This document shows positions 4,094 through 11,525 of a DNA stretch of 12,708 nt, piece after piece. The position numbers were made by a program, and so were the translations under genes. The DNA lies in the NCBI GenBank assembly GCA_031266635.1, contig JAISAN010000164.1, positions 1 to 12,708 of the forward strand, read 5' to 3'. Below the pieces are notes generated by a model. It worked only from the letters and a program-made list of their open reading frames with translations, was not told where the DNA came from and did not search any database. The DNA is from Treponema sp. Lineage in GTDB: Bacteria > Spirochaetota > Spirochaetia > Treponematales > Breznakiellaceae. The number at the start of each line of letters is the position of its first letter. Within the stretch, counting starts at the first letter, position 1.

Positions 4094-6184
4094 GGCATCG
4101 ACATCACCAAGATGCGGAATATCGGAATCAGTGCGCATATCGATTCGGGAAAAACGACCCTTTCTGAGCGTATTCTGTTTTATAGTAACAAAATCCACGC
4201 CATCCATGAAGTCCGGGGCAAGGACGGAGTGGGGGCCACTATGGATCATATGGATCTGGAGCGGGAACGGGGAATTACCATCCAGTCCGCCGCCACCCAG
4301 GTTGAATGGAAAGACTACACGATCAATCTGATCGATACCCCCGGACACGTGGATTTTACCATTGAGGTTGAACGGTCTCTCCGGGTGCTGGACGGGGCCA
4401 TTCTGGTCCTCTGCGCGGTGGGCGGGGTGCAGTCCCAGTCCATCACCGTGGATCGCCAGTTGAAGCGTTACCATGTGCCCCGGATCGCCTTTGTCAACAA
4501 ATGCGACCGGACCGGGGCGAATCCCTTTAAGGTGCGGTTCCAGCTCCGGGAAAAACTGGGGCTCAACGCGGTGCTGATCCAGCTTCCCATCGGGCTTGAG
4601 GACAAGCTTGAGGGGGTGGTGGACCTTATCACCATGCGGGCCGTGTATTTTGACGGCCCCCAGGGGGAGCAGATCCGGCTTGCGGATATTCCCTCCCACC
4701 TCAAGGCGGACGCGGAAAAATACCGGGAAGAGTTGATCGACGCGGTATCCCTTTATTCCGACGAGCTGGCGGAAAAATTCCTCAACGGCGGCGATATTCC
4801 CGAGGAACTGATTCACCAGGCGATCCGTAAGGGAACCCTGGCGGAACAGTTTGTCCCGGTGATGATTGGTTCGGCCTATAAAAACAAGGGCATCCAGCTT
4901 CTCCTGGACGCGGTAACCAACTACCTCCCCAATCCCACGGAGGTAAAAAACTACGCCCTGGACCTGGACAAGCACGAGGAACGGCAGGAACTCTTCGCGG
5001 ATGAAAAGAAACCCACCGTGGCCCTGGGCTTTAAGCTGGAAGACGGCCAATACGGCCAGCTTACCTATGTGCGGATCTACCAGGGGGCCCTCAAAAAAGG
5101 GGACGAGCTTATCAATACCCGGGCGCGGAAGCGCTTCAAGGTGGGGCGGCTGGTACGGATGCATTCGGACAGTATGGAAGATATTACCGAAGGTTCTCCC
5201 GGCGATATTGTGGCCCTTTTCGGGATCGACTGCGCTTCCGGGGATACCTTCTGCGGCGGGGGCCTGAACTACGCCATGACCTCCATGTTTGTGCCCGACC
5301 CGGTTATCTCCCTGGCCATAATGCCCAAGGATAAAAAATCCGCGGATCAATTGGCCAAGGCCCTGAACCGCTTTACCAAGGAAGACCCCACCTTCCAGAC
5401 CTATGTGGACCCCGAATCCAACCAGACCATCATCAAGGGGATGGGGGAACTCCATCTGGAAGTATATGTCGAGCGGATGCACCGGGAGTACAAGTGCGAG
5501 GTGGAAACCGGGATGCCCCAGGTGGCCTACCGGGAGACCATTACCCAGCGGGCGGAATTCAACTACATCCATAAAAAACAGACCGGCGGTTCGGGCCAGT
5601 ACGGCCGGGTGGCGGGTTACATGGAGCCCTTTGCCGGCGGGGATTACGAATTTGTGGACAATATCAAGGGCGGGGCCATTCCCACCGAATTTGTCCCCAG
5701 CTGCGACAAGGGTTTCCGGGAGGCGGTCAAAAGAGGCAGCCTCATCGGCTTTCCCATCGTCAATATCCGCTGCCTGATCAACGACGGCCAGTCCCACTCG
5801 GTGGACTCTTCGGACCTTGCCTTCCAGATGGCGGCTATCGGCGCTTTCCGGGAAGCCTACGGCAAGGCCAGGCCCTGCATCCTCGAACCGATCATGAAAG
5901 TGTCGGTGGATGGACCGGCGGAATTTCAGGGAAATATTTTTGCCTCAATTAACCAGCGCCGTGGTATAATATCGGCGTCCACTGAGGATGGTATATTCTC
6001 CCGGGTAGAAGCCGAAGTCCCCTTGAGCGAGATGTTCGGTTATTCCACGGTCCTCCGTTCCCTGACCCAGGGGAAGGGAGAATTTTCTATGGAGTTTGAA
6101 AAATACGGGAAGGTTCCGGCGAGTATTTCCGAGGCCCTGACAAAAGAGTACGAGGAAAAGCGGCGGAAAGAGGCCCGGTCTTAA
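4091..6184 (+). CDS. fusA: Translation elongation factor G, spirochaetal EF-G1 type
   Basis: This 697-residue cytoplasmic GTPase drives tRNA-mRNA translocation on the ribosome. Its length is normal for EF-G. G1 is AHIDSGKTT (15-23), with Ser where canonical EF-G has Ala. Switch I is MDLERERGITIQSAAT (54-69), G3 is DTPGH (82-86), G4 is NKCD (136-139; Cys where Met or Leu is usual) and G5 is GSAYKNKG. Domains II-V follow, including the domain IV loop region TGGSGQYGRV and the C-terminal MFGYSTVLRSLTQGKGEFSMEF. Spirochaetes carry two EF-Gs. In Borrelia, EF-G1 performs translocation and EF-G2 ribosome recycling. The HIDSGKTT and LERERGITIQSAAT motifs place this one with EF-G1 (spdEFG1, related to mitochondrial EFG1). 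It has its own promoter and a long structured leader. The downstream ATPase gene begins 37 nt later and is probably cotranscribed. An upstream in-frame start at 4025 would lie inside the leader hairpin and add residues absent from the family. Confidence 0.97.
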   Translation: MGIDITKMRNIGISAHIDSGKTTLSERILFYSNKIHAIHEVRGKDGVGATMDHMDLERERGITIQSAATQVEWKDYTINLIDTPGHVDFTIEVERSLRVLDGAILVLCAVGGVQSQSITVDRQLKRYHVPRIAFVNKCDRTGANPFKVRFQLREKLGLNAVLIQLPIGLEDKLEGVVDLITMRAVYFDGPQGEQIRLADIPSHLKADAEKYREELIDAVSLYSDELAEKFLNGGDIPEELIHQAIRKGTLAEQFVPVMIGSAYKNKGIQLLLDAVTNYLPNPTEVKNYALDLDKHEERQELFADEKKPTVALGFKLEDGQYGQLTYVRIYQGALKKGDELINTRARKRFKVGRLVRMHSDSMEDITEGSPGDIVALFGIDCASGDTFCGGGLNYAMTSMFVPDPVISLAIMPKDKKSADQLAKALNRFTKEDPTFQTYVDPESNQTIIKGMGELHLEVYVERMHREYKCEVETGMPQVAYRETITQRAEFNYIHKKQTGGSGQYGRVAGYMEPFAGGDYEFVDNIKGGAIPTEFVPSCDKGFREAVKRGSLIGFPIVNIRCLINDGQSHSVDSSDLAFQMAAIGAFREAYGKARPCILEPIMKVSVDGPAEFQGNIFASINQRRGIISASTEDGIFSRVEAEVPLSEMFGYSTVLRSLTQGKGEFSMEFEKYGKVPASISEALTKEYEEKRRKEARS

Positions 6185-6221
6185 TTGGGAAAGCCCCATA
6201 TCAATTTTCTTGGAGTAGAAC

Positions 6222-6926
6222 ATGGTTAAACAGGAACTTATTCAGCGCAGTCCGGTGCGAATATTTGAAAAATCCATTCATGGGGGCCTCAAGGCCGGTG
6301 AAATCGGAATTATCGTTTCCCAGAGCGGGGTGGGGAAAACCTCGGTGCTGGTGCAGATCGCCCTGGATAAACTTTTGCAGGGGAAAAAGGTGATCCACGT
6401 TTCCTTTACCCAGCATACCGGGTATGTGCTGGCCTGGTACGAGGATATTTTTGACGAATTTATCAATAAAAAAAATCTGGAAAATGCCTGGGATGTTAAA
6501 AACGAAGTGATAAAAAACCGGGTACTGATGAATTTTAACCAGGATGGTATGTCGGGGGATCAGATCCTCAAGAGCCTCCGGGCCATGATCGTGGAAGGCG
6601 GTTTTGCGGCGGAAGCGATCATTGTTGACGGCTTTGATTTTTCCCGGATGGAACGGGAGCGGCTGGCAAAGGCCCGGGACTTTGCCAAAGAACAGGGCAT
6701 CGAATTCTGGTACAGCTGCACCGTCAAAGGTGAAGCCCCCGGTTACGACAAGCATCACATTCCCCTTTTGATCAAGGATTATATGGACCTTGTCGAAGTG
6801 GTGATCGTTCTGGAACCCAAGCCGGATCATATTAAGCTGTCGGTTTCCAAAGACCGGGACGCCTATAATCCTGAGTCCATGGCCCTGAAACTGGATCCTA
6901 AAACCTTACTCATCCTGGAAGGATGA
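6222..6926 (+). CDS. RecA/KaiC-like P-loop ATPase of unknown role
   Basis: This 234-residue cytoplasmic protein resembles single-domain RecA-superfamily ATPases (KaiC/RAD55/DnaB-like). The signs are an N-terminal GGLKAGEIGIIVSQSGVGKTS segment with Walker A at residues 33-41, a following helix VLVQIALDKLLQGKKVIHVSF typical of KaiC-type folds, Walker B EAIIVDGFDF (131-140) and a late strand pair VEVVIVLEP...IKLSVSKDRD (191-213). The Walker A departs from A/GxxxxGKT by having Ser in the first place, though GVGKT is intact. There is no DNA-binding or second KaiC domain. The start is well supported: GGAG at 6212-6215, 6 nt before ATG. The gene follows fusA by 37 nt on the same strand with no terminator between, so it should be expressed with it, hinting at a link to translation or growth. 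The exact function is not recognised, and a KaiC-like signalling ATPase or a DnaB-like relative are both possible. Confidence 0.85.
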   Translation: MVKQELIQRSPVRIFEKSIHGGLKAGEIGIIVSQSGVGKTSVLVQIALDKLLQGKKVIHVSFTQHTGYVLAWYEDIFDEFINKKNLENAWDVKNEVIKNRVLMNFNQDGMSGDQILKSLRAMIVEGGFAAEAIIVDGFDFSRMERERLAKARDFAKEQGIEFWYSCTVKGEAPGYDKHHIPLLIKDYMDLVEVVIVLEPKPDHIKLSVSKDRDAYNPESMALKLDPKTLLILEG

Positions 6927-6957
6927 GACTGGACTTGTTCGACACCGCGAAAAACCG

Positions 6958-6989
6958 GCTATCCGCCTGCGGCGGATAGCAAGCTTGCT
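6958..6989 (+). repeat. Perfect 10-bp hairpin overlapping a 12-base palindrome
   Basis: GCTATCCGCC (6958-6967), loop TGC, GGCGGATAGC (6971-6980) is a perfect hairpin. Its last three bases begin a second self-complementary sequence AGCAAGCTTGCT (6978-6989), so the two structures compete. It lies 31 nt after the ATPase stop. There is no plus-strand T-run, so termination is uncertain. On the minus strand the hairpin is followed by CGGTTTTTC, but no minus-strand gene ends here. Confidence 0.6.
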
Positions 6990-7019
6990 GAAACAGACCG
7001 CTCTGTATACACTGGGAAC

Positions 7020-7712
7020 ATGACCAGGGGCATCTTGATAGCGGGAAACGAATCTTCCCTTACAGCGGCCATTGAAGCGGAAGTAGCGAAGCGGGTGGAA
7101 CGTTTTGCCCTGGCCCTTATCGCCAACCGGCTTCCCGGTTCGGCGGGCCCCGCCACCGGATCCTTCCCCGGCGGGGAAAGCCGGATTCCCCTGGTCTGGA
7201 ACCCCGGCAGTCCCGTTTCCGCCCGGACCCTGATCATCGCGGCGGAAAACCGGCTTGAACATATCGACGAAGCGATAGTGGTCTGCGCTCCTCCCTCGGT
7301 ACGCCGGGCCGCGGCGGAACTTGCCCCCGAGGACATTGAAATTATGGTCAACGATCACATCAAGGGCTGGTTTTATCTGGTAAAGGAGCTGTCCGCGGTT
7401 TTCAGAACCCGGCGGGCCGGTTCCCTGGCGCTGGTGTTTTCCGGGGCCGGTCCCGGCGGCAGTAGAGACGACACGGCGGATATTCTGGGCCCCGCCGCCC
7501 TGGCGGCCTTTCGCGCTTTTACCCAGAGCGTCCTCGCCGCTGCGGTCCATGAACCCTATCTGACTATGGGCTTTTCCTCGTCCGAGGCCGGAGCGGAGGC
7601 GGCGTTTGCGGCCTTTGTCATCAAACAGCTCGACGGGGGAGACCGGCGGAACAACGGAAAGCAGCGCAGGTTCGGCCGGCTGAACCTCCTGGGCCCTCTT
7701 TTTTCCCGCTGA
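7020..7712 (+). CDS. Short-chain-dehydrogenase-like protein without catalytic residues
   Basis: This 230-residue protein I cannot name. Its order of segments follows the classical SDR Rossmann fold: a first strand GILIAGNES (4-12) where TGxxxGIG would be, a strand EAIVVCAPP (84-92) at the place of the NNAG motif, the helix VNDHIKGWFYLVKELSAVFRT (110-130) with N111 at the conserved SDR helix-4 Asn, then strand GSLALVFSG (134-142) and helix GPAALAAFRAFTQSVLAAA (157-175). By this alignment the YxxxK pair becomes D154/P158, and the Gly-rich nucleotide loop is missing, so it is probably not an active oxidoreductase. Residues ~38-60 are a Pro/Gly-rich insertion and the tail after ~205 is basic. The fold assignment is inference. 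The ATG has only a weak GGGA (7014-7017) too close to it, and TATACA at 7006-7011 may be a -10 giving an almost leaderless mRNA. Confidence 0.7.
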   Translation: MTRGILIAGNESSLTAAIEAEVAKRVERFALALIANRLPGSAGPATGSFPGGESRIPLVWNPGSPVSARTLIIAAENRLEHIDEAIVVCAPPSVRRAAAELAPEDIEIMVNDHIKGWFYLVKELSAVFRTRRAGSLALVFSGAGPGGSRDDTADILGPAALAAFRAFTQSVLAAAVHEPYLTMGFSSSEAGAEAAFAAFVIKQLDGGDRRNNGKQRRFGRLNLLGPLFSR

Positions 7713-7762
7713 CAAGAACCCCCGATACATTAGAGTCAAAATTGCCGCCCAGGGGTTTGCCA

Positions 7763-7791
7763 TTGATCCTTTTCATCTATCCTTCGATAAT
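7763..7791 (+). promoter_or_regulatory. Candidate promoter of the ppx-ppk-rlmI operon
   Basis: TTGATC (7763-7768), a 17-base spacer and GATAAT (7786-7791) lie in an AT-rich stretch between the SDR-like gene and the Ppx/GppA gene. The predicted start (near 7798) is only a few bases before the ATG at 7801, so the transcript would be nearly leaderless. Confidence 0.55.
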
Positions 7792-7800
7792 TGAATTACT

Positions 7801-9333
7801 ATGGGCAGCCGTCTTGTCGCCATTTTAGAAATAGGTTCCACCGGCATCAGGCTTTTGGTAGCGGAAATAATATCCGGGACCCTATGGCGGGCCATAGACC
7901 GGGCGGGAAAACCGGTAGCTCTGGGGCGGGATGTGTTTACTTCCGGCGAGGTGAGCCGGGAGTCCCTGCTGGAATGTCTTTCGGTGCTGCAAAATTACCG
8001 GGAACTCCTGCGGGGCTGGGGTATTGCCGATGAGGATATTCATATTATCGCCACCAGCGCCCTCCGGGCCGCCCGGAACCGGGATGTCTTTGTAGACCGG
8101 GTACGGCAGGAAACGGGGATTCAACTTTCCATTGTGGAGGGGATCGAGGAAAACCGCCTTATGTATCTGGCGGTCCGGTTTGCCCTGAAACAGGACCTGC
8201 CCCTGTTCTGGCGGGCCAATTCGATGATCCTCGAAATCGGCGGGGGTTCCACGGAGATTATGCTGCTCCGCCGGGGGCAGATGGTGGCGGCCCACAGTCT
8301 CAAGCTGGGGACCATCCTTATCGATCAGCAGGCCCGGCGCGGACCGGGATCGGGCCGTTTCCAGGAACGGTATCTTAACGAGAATATTCGGAATACCGCC
8401 GGTTTTTTAAGTTCCGAAATGGATCTGGCCCATGTACGGACTTTTGTGGTAGCCGGGGCCGACGCCCGGCGGGTGGCGGAACTTACCGGTTCCGACCTGA
8501 ACGAAAACTGCCGGATCATAGACCGGAGATCCTTTATCACCTTTGCGGAACAGATTCAGGATTACAATCTTGAGGACTGTGTCCGAAAACTCAATATGCC
8601 CTATGCCGACGCGGAAGGTTTGATTCCGGGTATTCTGATATATAAATTTTTTCTGGAGCAGACCGACGCCGCCCAAGTGGTGGTGCCCCTGGTTTCCATC
8701 CGGGAAGGATTTCTTATCGATCTGGTGCTGGGGGTGGATTCTGAACTCCAGGAGGAATTTTTTTCCCAGATTATCGCTTCCGCGGTAAACCTGGGGCGGA
8801 AATACCACTACGACGAGGCCCACGGCCGGCATGTGGCGGACCTGTGCCTCATCCTTTTTGACGCCCTTGTCCGGGAACACGGTATGAACCGCCGGGAACG
8901 GATGATGCTGGAAACCGCGGCAATACTCCACGATATTGGCATGTACATCAAAGGCTCAGGCCATCACCGGCACGGCCAGTACATCGTCGCCAATTCGGAG
9001 GTCTTCGGCCTCCACGGGGACGAGCTGGATATTATCGCCAACGTGGTCCGTTACCACCGGGGAGACCCGCCGTCTCCGGGGGATATTGAATACATCACGC
9101 TCCAGCGGGAAGAGCGGATTCTGGTCCTCAAAATGGCCGCCCTGCTCCGGGTGGCGGACGCCCTGGACAGGGGACACACCCAGCGGATAAAAAAAATCAC
9201 CCTGGAGCGGAAAGCGGAGACCATGCTGATCCACGTGGAAGGGGTCTACGATCTGTCGCTGGAGCATATCGGTATTGAACAAAAGGCAGGGCTCTTTGAG
9301 GATGTCTTTGGGTACAAGGTTATTTTAAACTAA
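7801..9333 (+). CDS. Ppx/GppA phosphatase with C-terminal HD domain
   Basis: This 510-residue cytoplasmic protein of the exopolyphosphatase / guanosine pentaphosphatase family removes terminal phosphates from polyphosphate and/or converts pppGpp to ppGpp. Residues ~1-310 form the ASKHA (actin-like) part: first phosphate loop LEIGSTGIRLL (9-19), ATSALRAARN (84-93), catalytic-glutamate region EGIEENRLMYLAV (113-125) and second phosphate loop LEIGGGSTEI (144-153). Residues ~320-510 carry the HD domain seen in long Ppx proteins: HGRHV (341-345), HDIG with H377/D378, GHHRHGQYIV (387-396), RYHRGDPP (417-424) and LLRVADALDR (448-457). Both phosphate loops have Glu (E10, E145) where the family usually has Asp. 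The start at 7801 is forced by an in-frame TGA at 7792-7794, and there is no Shine-Dalgarno. ppk begins 11 nt after the stop, so the two genes of polyphosphate turnover are cotranscribed. Substrate preference cannot be read from sequence. Confidence 0.92.
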   Translation: MGSRLVAILEIGSTGIRLLVAEIISGTLWRAIDRAGKPVALGRDVFTSGEVSRESLLECLSVLQNYRELLRGWGIADEDIHIIATSALRAARNRDVFVDRVRQETGIQLSIVEGIEENRLMYLAVRFALKQDLPLFWRANSMILEIGGGSTEIMLLRRGQMVAAHSLKLGTILIDQQARRGPGSGRFQERYLNENIRNTAGFLSSEMDLAHVRTFVVAGADARRVAELTGSDLNENCRIIDRRSFITFAEQIQDYNLEDCVRKLNMPYADAEGLIPGILIYKFFLEQTDAAQVVVPLVSIREGFLIDLVLGVDSELQEEFFSQIIASAVNLGRKYHYDEAHGRHVADLCLILFDALVREHGMNRRERMMLETAAILHDIGMYIKGSGHHRHGQYIVANSEVFGLHGDELDIIANVVRYHRGDPPSPGDIEYITLQREERILVLKMAALLRVADALDRGHTQRIKKITLERKAETMLIHVEGVYDLSLEHIGIEQKAGLFEDVFGYKVILN

Positions 9334-9344
9334 CGGGGTAACGG

Positions 9345-11525
9345 ATGTTGAACGGCAGGTATTTTAACCGGGATCTTTCCTGGATCGATTTTAACCACCG
9401 GGTATTGGAAGAAGGGCTCCGCGGGGAACTGGCGCCCCTGGAACGGTTCCGTTTTCTTTCCATCGTTTCCTCCAATTTTGATGAATTTTTTATGGTCCGG
9501 GTGGCGGCGGTAAAGCGGGCTTTACGAAGTGGCGGGAACAAGCCGGACCCGTCGGGCCTCAGCCCCGCTGAACAGCTCAAGAAAATTTCCGAAAAAGTCC
9601 GCTTCATTATCAGCCGCCAGTACGCCTGTCTGCTGGATGAGATATTTCCCGCCCTTGCCCAGGGCGGTCTTGAACTGCTGCGCCCCGATTCTTACACCAG
9701 GCCCCTGAAGGATTATCTGGAATCTTTTTTTATGACCCAGATCTATCCCGTCCTTACCCCCTTGCGGATAGAGGGTGATGAACCGTTGCCGTCCATCGAC
9801 AGTTTCAGCATGAATGTGGCCTTCCTCCTGGTTCAGGAAAATTCCGGCCTGAACGGGCCGGCCGGTGAGTACATCGCCATGATACAGATACCCCCCGGCA
9901 TGAACCGGATTATCTGGCTGCCGGAGGAACGGGCCGCCGAAAAAAACCGCCGGGGCCTGGCGGAACGCCCGGCACAGGACATTCCGGCTCAAAGCGGCCG
10001 GAATGCCGCGGCCCGGTGGGCGCTGCTGGATGACCTGCTGAGCGTCTGGGGCGGGAGGTTTTTCCCCGGCCTCCAGGTAAAGGAGACCATGCTTTTCAAG
10101 GTAAACCGGGACGCGGATTTTTCGGTGGATGAACAGCGGGACGAGGATTTTATCGAAGCTATGGAGGAAGTTCTGGAGAGCCGGGAAAAATCACGGGCTG
10201 TTCGAATGGTCTATTCACCGGGGAGCCCCCGGCTCCGGGACGAGCTGGCCCGGCGGCTTTCCCTTGACCAGGACGATCTGTACGGCATGGAAGGCCCCCT
10301 GAACCTGGGGAACCTCCTGGACCTGGCAAACGCGCCGGATTTTGATCATCTGCGGGAAAAACCCCGGCGAATCTACCCCAGCCCGGCCTTCAGCGGGGAT
10401 GAGCCGGTGTGGGACCGGATCAACCGGGGAGATGTGATGATCCGCCTGCCGTATCAGTCCTTTGATCCGGTGATCCGGTTTTTTCAGGAGGCCGCCGCGG
10501 ACCCGCAGGTTCTTTCCATTAAAACGGCCCTCTACCGGACCAGCGGAAACTCGCCGGTTGTCCGGGCCCTGGAAGAAGCGGCCCTGAATGGCAAGCACGT
10601 TACCGCCCTGGTGGAACTCAAGGCCCGCTTTGACGAGGAGCGGAATATTTCCTGGGCCAACCGGCTGGAAAAGGCGGGGGTAATTGTGGTTTACGGCCTT
10701 GCCCGGCTTAAAGTCCACGCCAAGATCGCCCTGGTGGTCCGCCGGGAGAACGACCGGATAAAACGGTATATCCACCTTTCCACGGGCAACTATAACGACA
10801 AGACCGCGCGGCTCTACGAAGACATCGGCCTTTTTACCTGCCGGGAGGATATTGCCTTTGACGCAGGGCTGCTGTTCAATATGATTACCGGGTATTCGGC
10901 GGTTCAGCCCATGCGAAAGCTGGTGATCGCCCCTACCGGCCTGAAACGCCGCCTCCTGGAACTGATCGAGCGGGAGACCAAACGATCCGGCCAGGAGTAC
11001 CCCGGAAAGATCATGGCGAAAGTAAACGCCCTGGTGGATACCGACATCATCGGCGCCCTGTACCAGGCTTCCCAGGCGGGGGTAAAGGTCCTCCTCAATG
11101 TCCGGGGAATCTGCGCCCTGGTTCCCGGCGCGCCGGGCCTTTCGGAGAATATCCGGGTGGTCAGCATCATAGACCGGTATCTGGAACACTCCCGGCTCTT
11201 CTATTTTGCCAACGGCGGCGCCGAGGAAGTGTACCTTTCCAGCGCCGACTGGATGCCCCGGAACCTGGACCGCCGGATAGAACTGATGTTTCCGGTTTTA
11301 CAGGATGATATACGGCTCCGGCTCCGGGACAGTTTGGAACTTTACTTCCGGGATAATTGCCAGGCCCGGATTCTGGGGAGCGACGGGGCCTGGACCCGCC
11401 TGAGCCCCGCTCCCGGCGAAGCGCCTTTTCGGATACAGGAATATCTGCTGGCCCAGGCCGCCGCGGAATGTCCTGAAACAGCCCGGACGGAATTTGTGGT
11501 CCGCCGGAGCCCGCCGTCCCCATGA
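9345..11525 (+). CDS. ppk: Polyphosphate kinase PPK1
   Basis: This 726-residue enzyme reversibly polymerises the ATP gamma-phosphate into polyphosphate. The domain order matches PPK1: an N domain starting FNRDLSWIDFNHRVLEE and RFLSIVSSNFDEFFMVRVA (about 36-54), a head domain (about 115-330), then two phospholipase-D-like catalytic domains. H458 in LKVHAKIAL aligns with the E. coli autophosphorylated H435. H477 in YIHLSTGNYN and H615 in YLEHSR fall at the expected spacings (19 and 157 residues, the latter matching E. coli H435-H592). ICALVPGAPGLSENIRV (near 596-612) is a further signature. A Lys/Arg/Ala-rich stretch near residues 190-220 is an insertion in the head domain. The start at 9345 follows a weak GGGG. 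The gene lies 11 nt after the Ppx/GppA gene, and its TGA overlaps the ATG of the methyltransferase gene by 4 bases, indicating coupled translation. Confidence 0.97.
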   Translation: MLNGRYFNRDLSWIDFNHRVLEEGLRGELAPLERFRFLSIVSSNFDEFFMVRVAAVKRALRSGGNKPDPSGLSPAEQLKKISEKVRFIISRQYACLLDEIFPALAQGGLELLRPDSYTRPLKDYLESFFMTQIYPVLTPLRIEGDEPLPSIDSFSMNVAFLLVQENSGLNGPAGEYIAMIQIPPGMNRIIWLPEERAAEKNRRGLAERPAQDIPAQSGRNAAARWALLDDLLSVWGGRFFPGLQVKETMLFKVNRDADFSVDEQRDEDFIEAMEEVLESREKSRAVRMVYSPGSPRLRDELARRLSLDQDDLYGMEGPLNLGNLLDLANAPDFDHLREKPRRIYPSPAFSGDEPVWDRINRGDVMIRLPYQSFDPVIRFFQEAAADPQVLSIKTALYRTSGNSPVVRALEEAALNGKHVTALVELKARFDEERNISWANRLEKAGVIVVYGLARLKVHAKIALVVRRENDRIKRYIHLSTGNYNDKTARLYEDIGLFTCREDIAFDAGLLFNMITGYSAVQPMRKLVIAPTGLKRRLLELIERETKRSGQEYPGKIMAKVNALVDTDIIGALYQASQAGVKVLLNVRGICALVPGAPGLSENIRVVSIIDRYLEHSRLFYFANGGAEEVYLSSADWMPRNLDRRIELMFPVLQDDIRLRLRDSLELYFRDNCQARILGSDGAWTRLSPAPGEAPFRIQEYLLAQAAAECPETARTEFVVRRSPPSP

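Noticed and set aside
3893..5797. Long open frame of 634 codons on the minus strand opposite fusA
   Set aside because: It lies entirely antisense to a well-supported fusA. Its translation is His/Pro/Gly-rich without domains, and long antisense frames are common in GC-rich genes.
6906..7763. 285-codon minus-strand frame opposite the SDR-like gene
   Set aside because: Low-complexity Arg/Gly-rich translation with no ribosome-binding site. The plus-strand frame has the better protein-like character and strand agreement with its neighbours.
7791..8033. TTG-started plus-strand frame of 80 codons overlapping the Ppx/GppA start
   Set aside because: Out of frame with the clearly homologous Ppx/GppA protein, with no motif and no ribosome-binding site.
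10215..11189. 324-codon minus-strand frame opposite ppk
   Set aside because: Antisense shadow of ppk catalytic domains with no recognisable motif.
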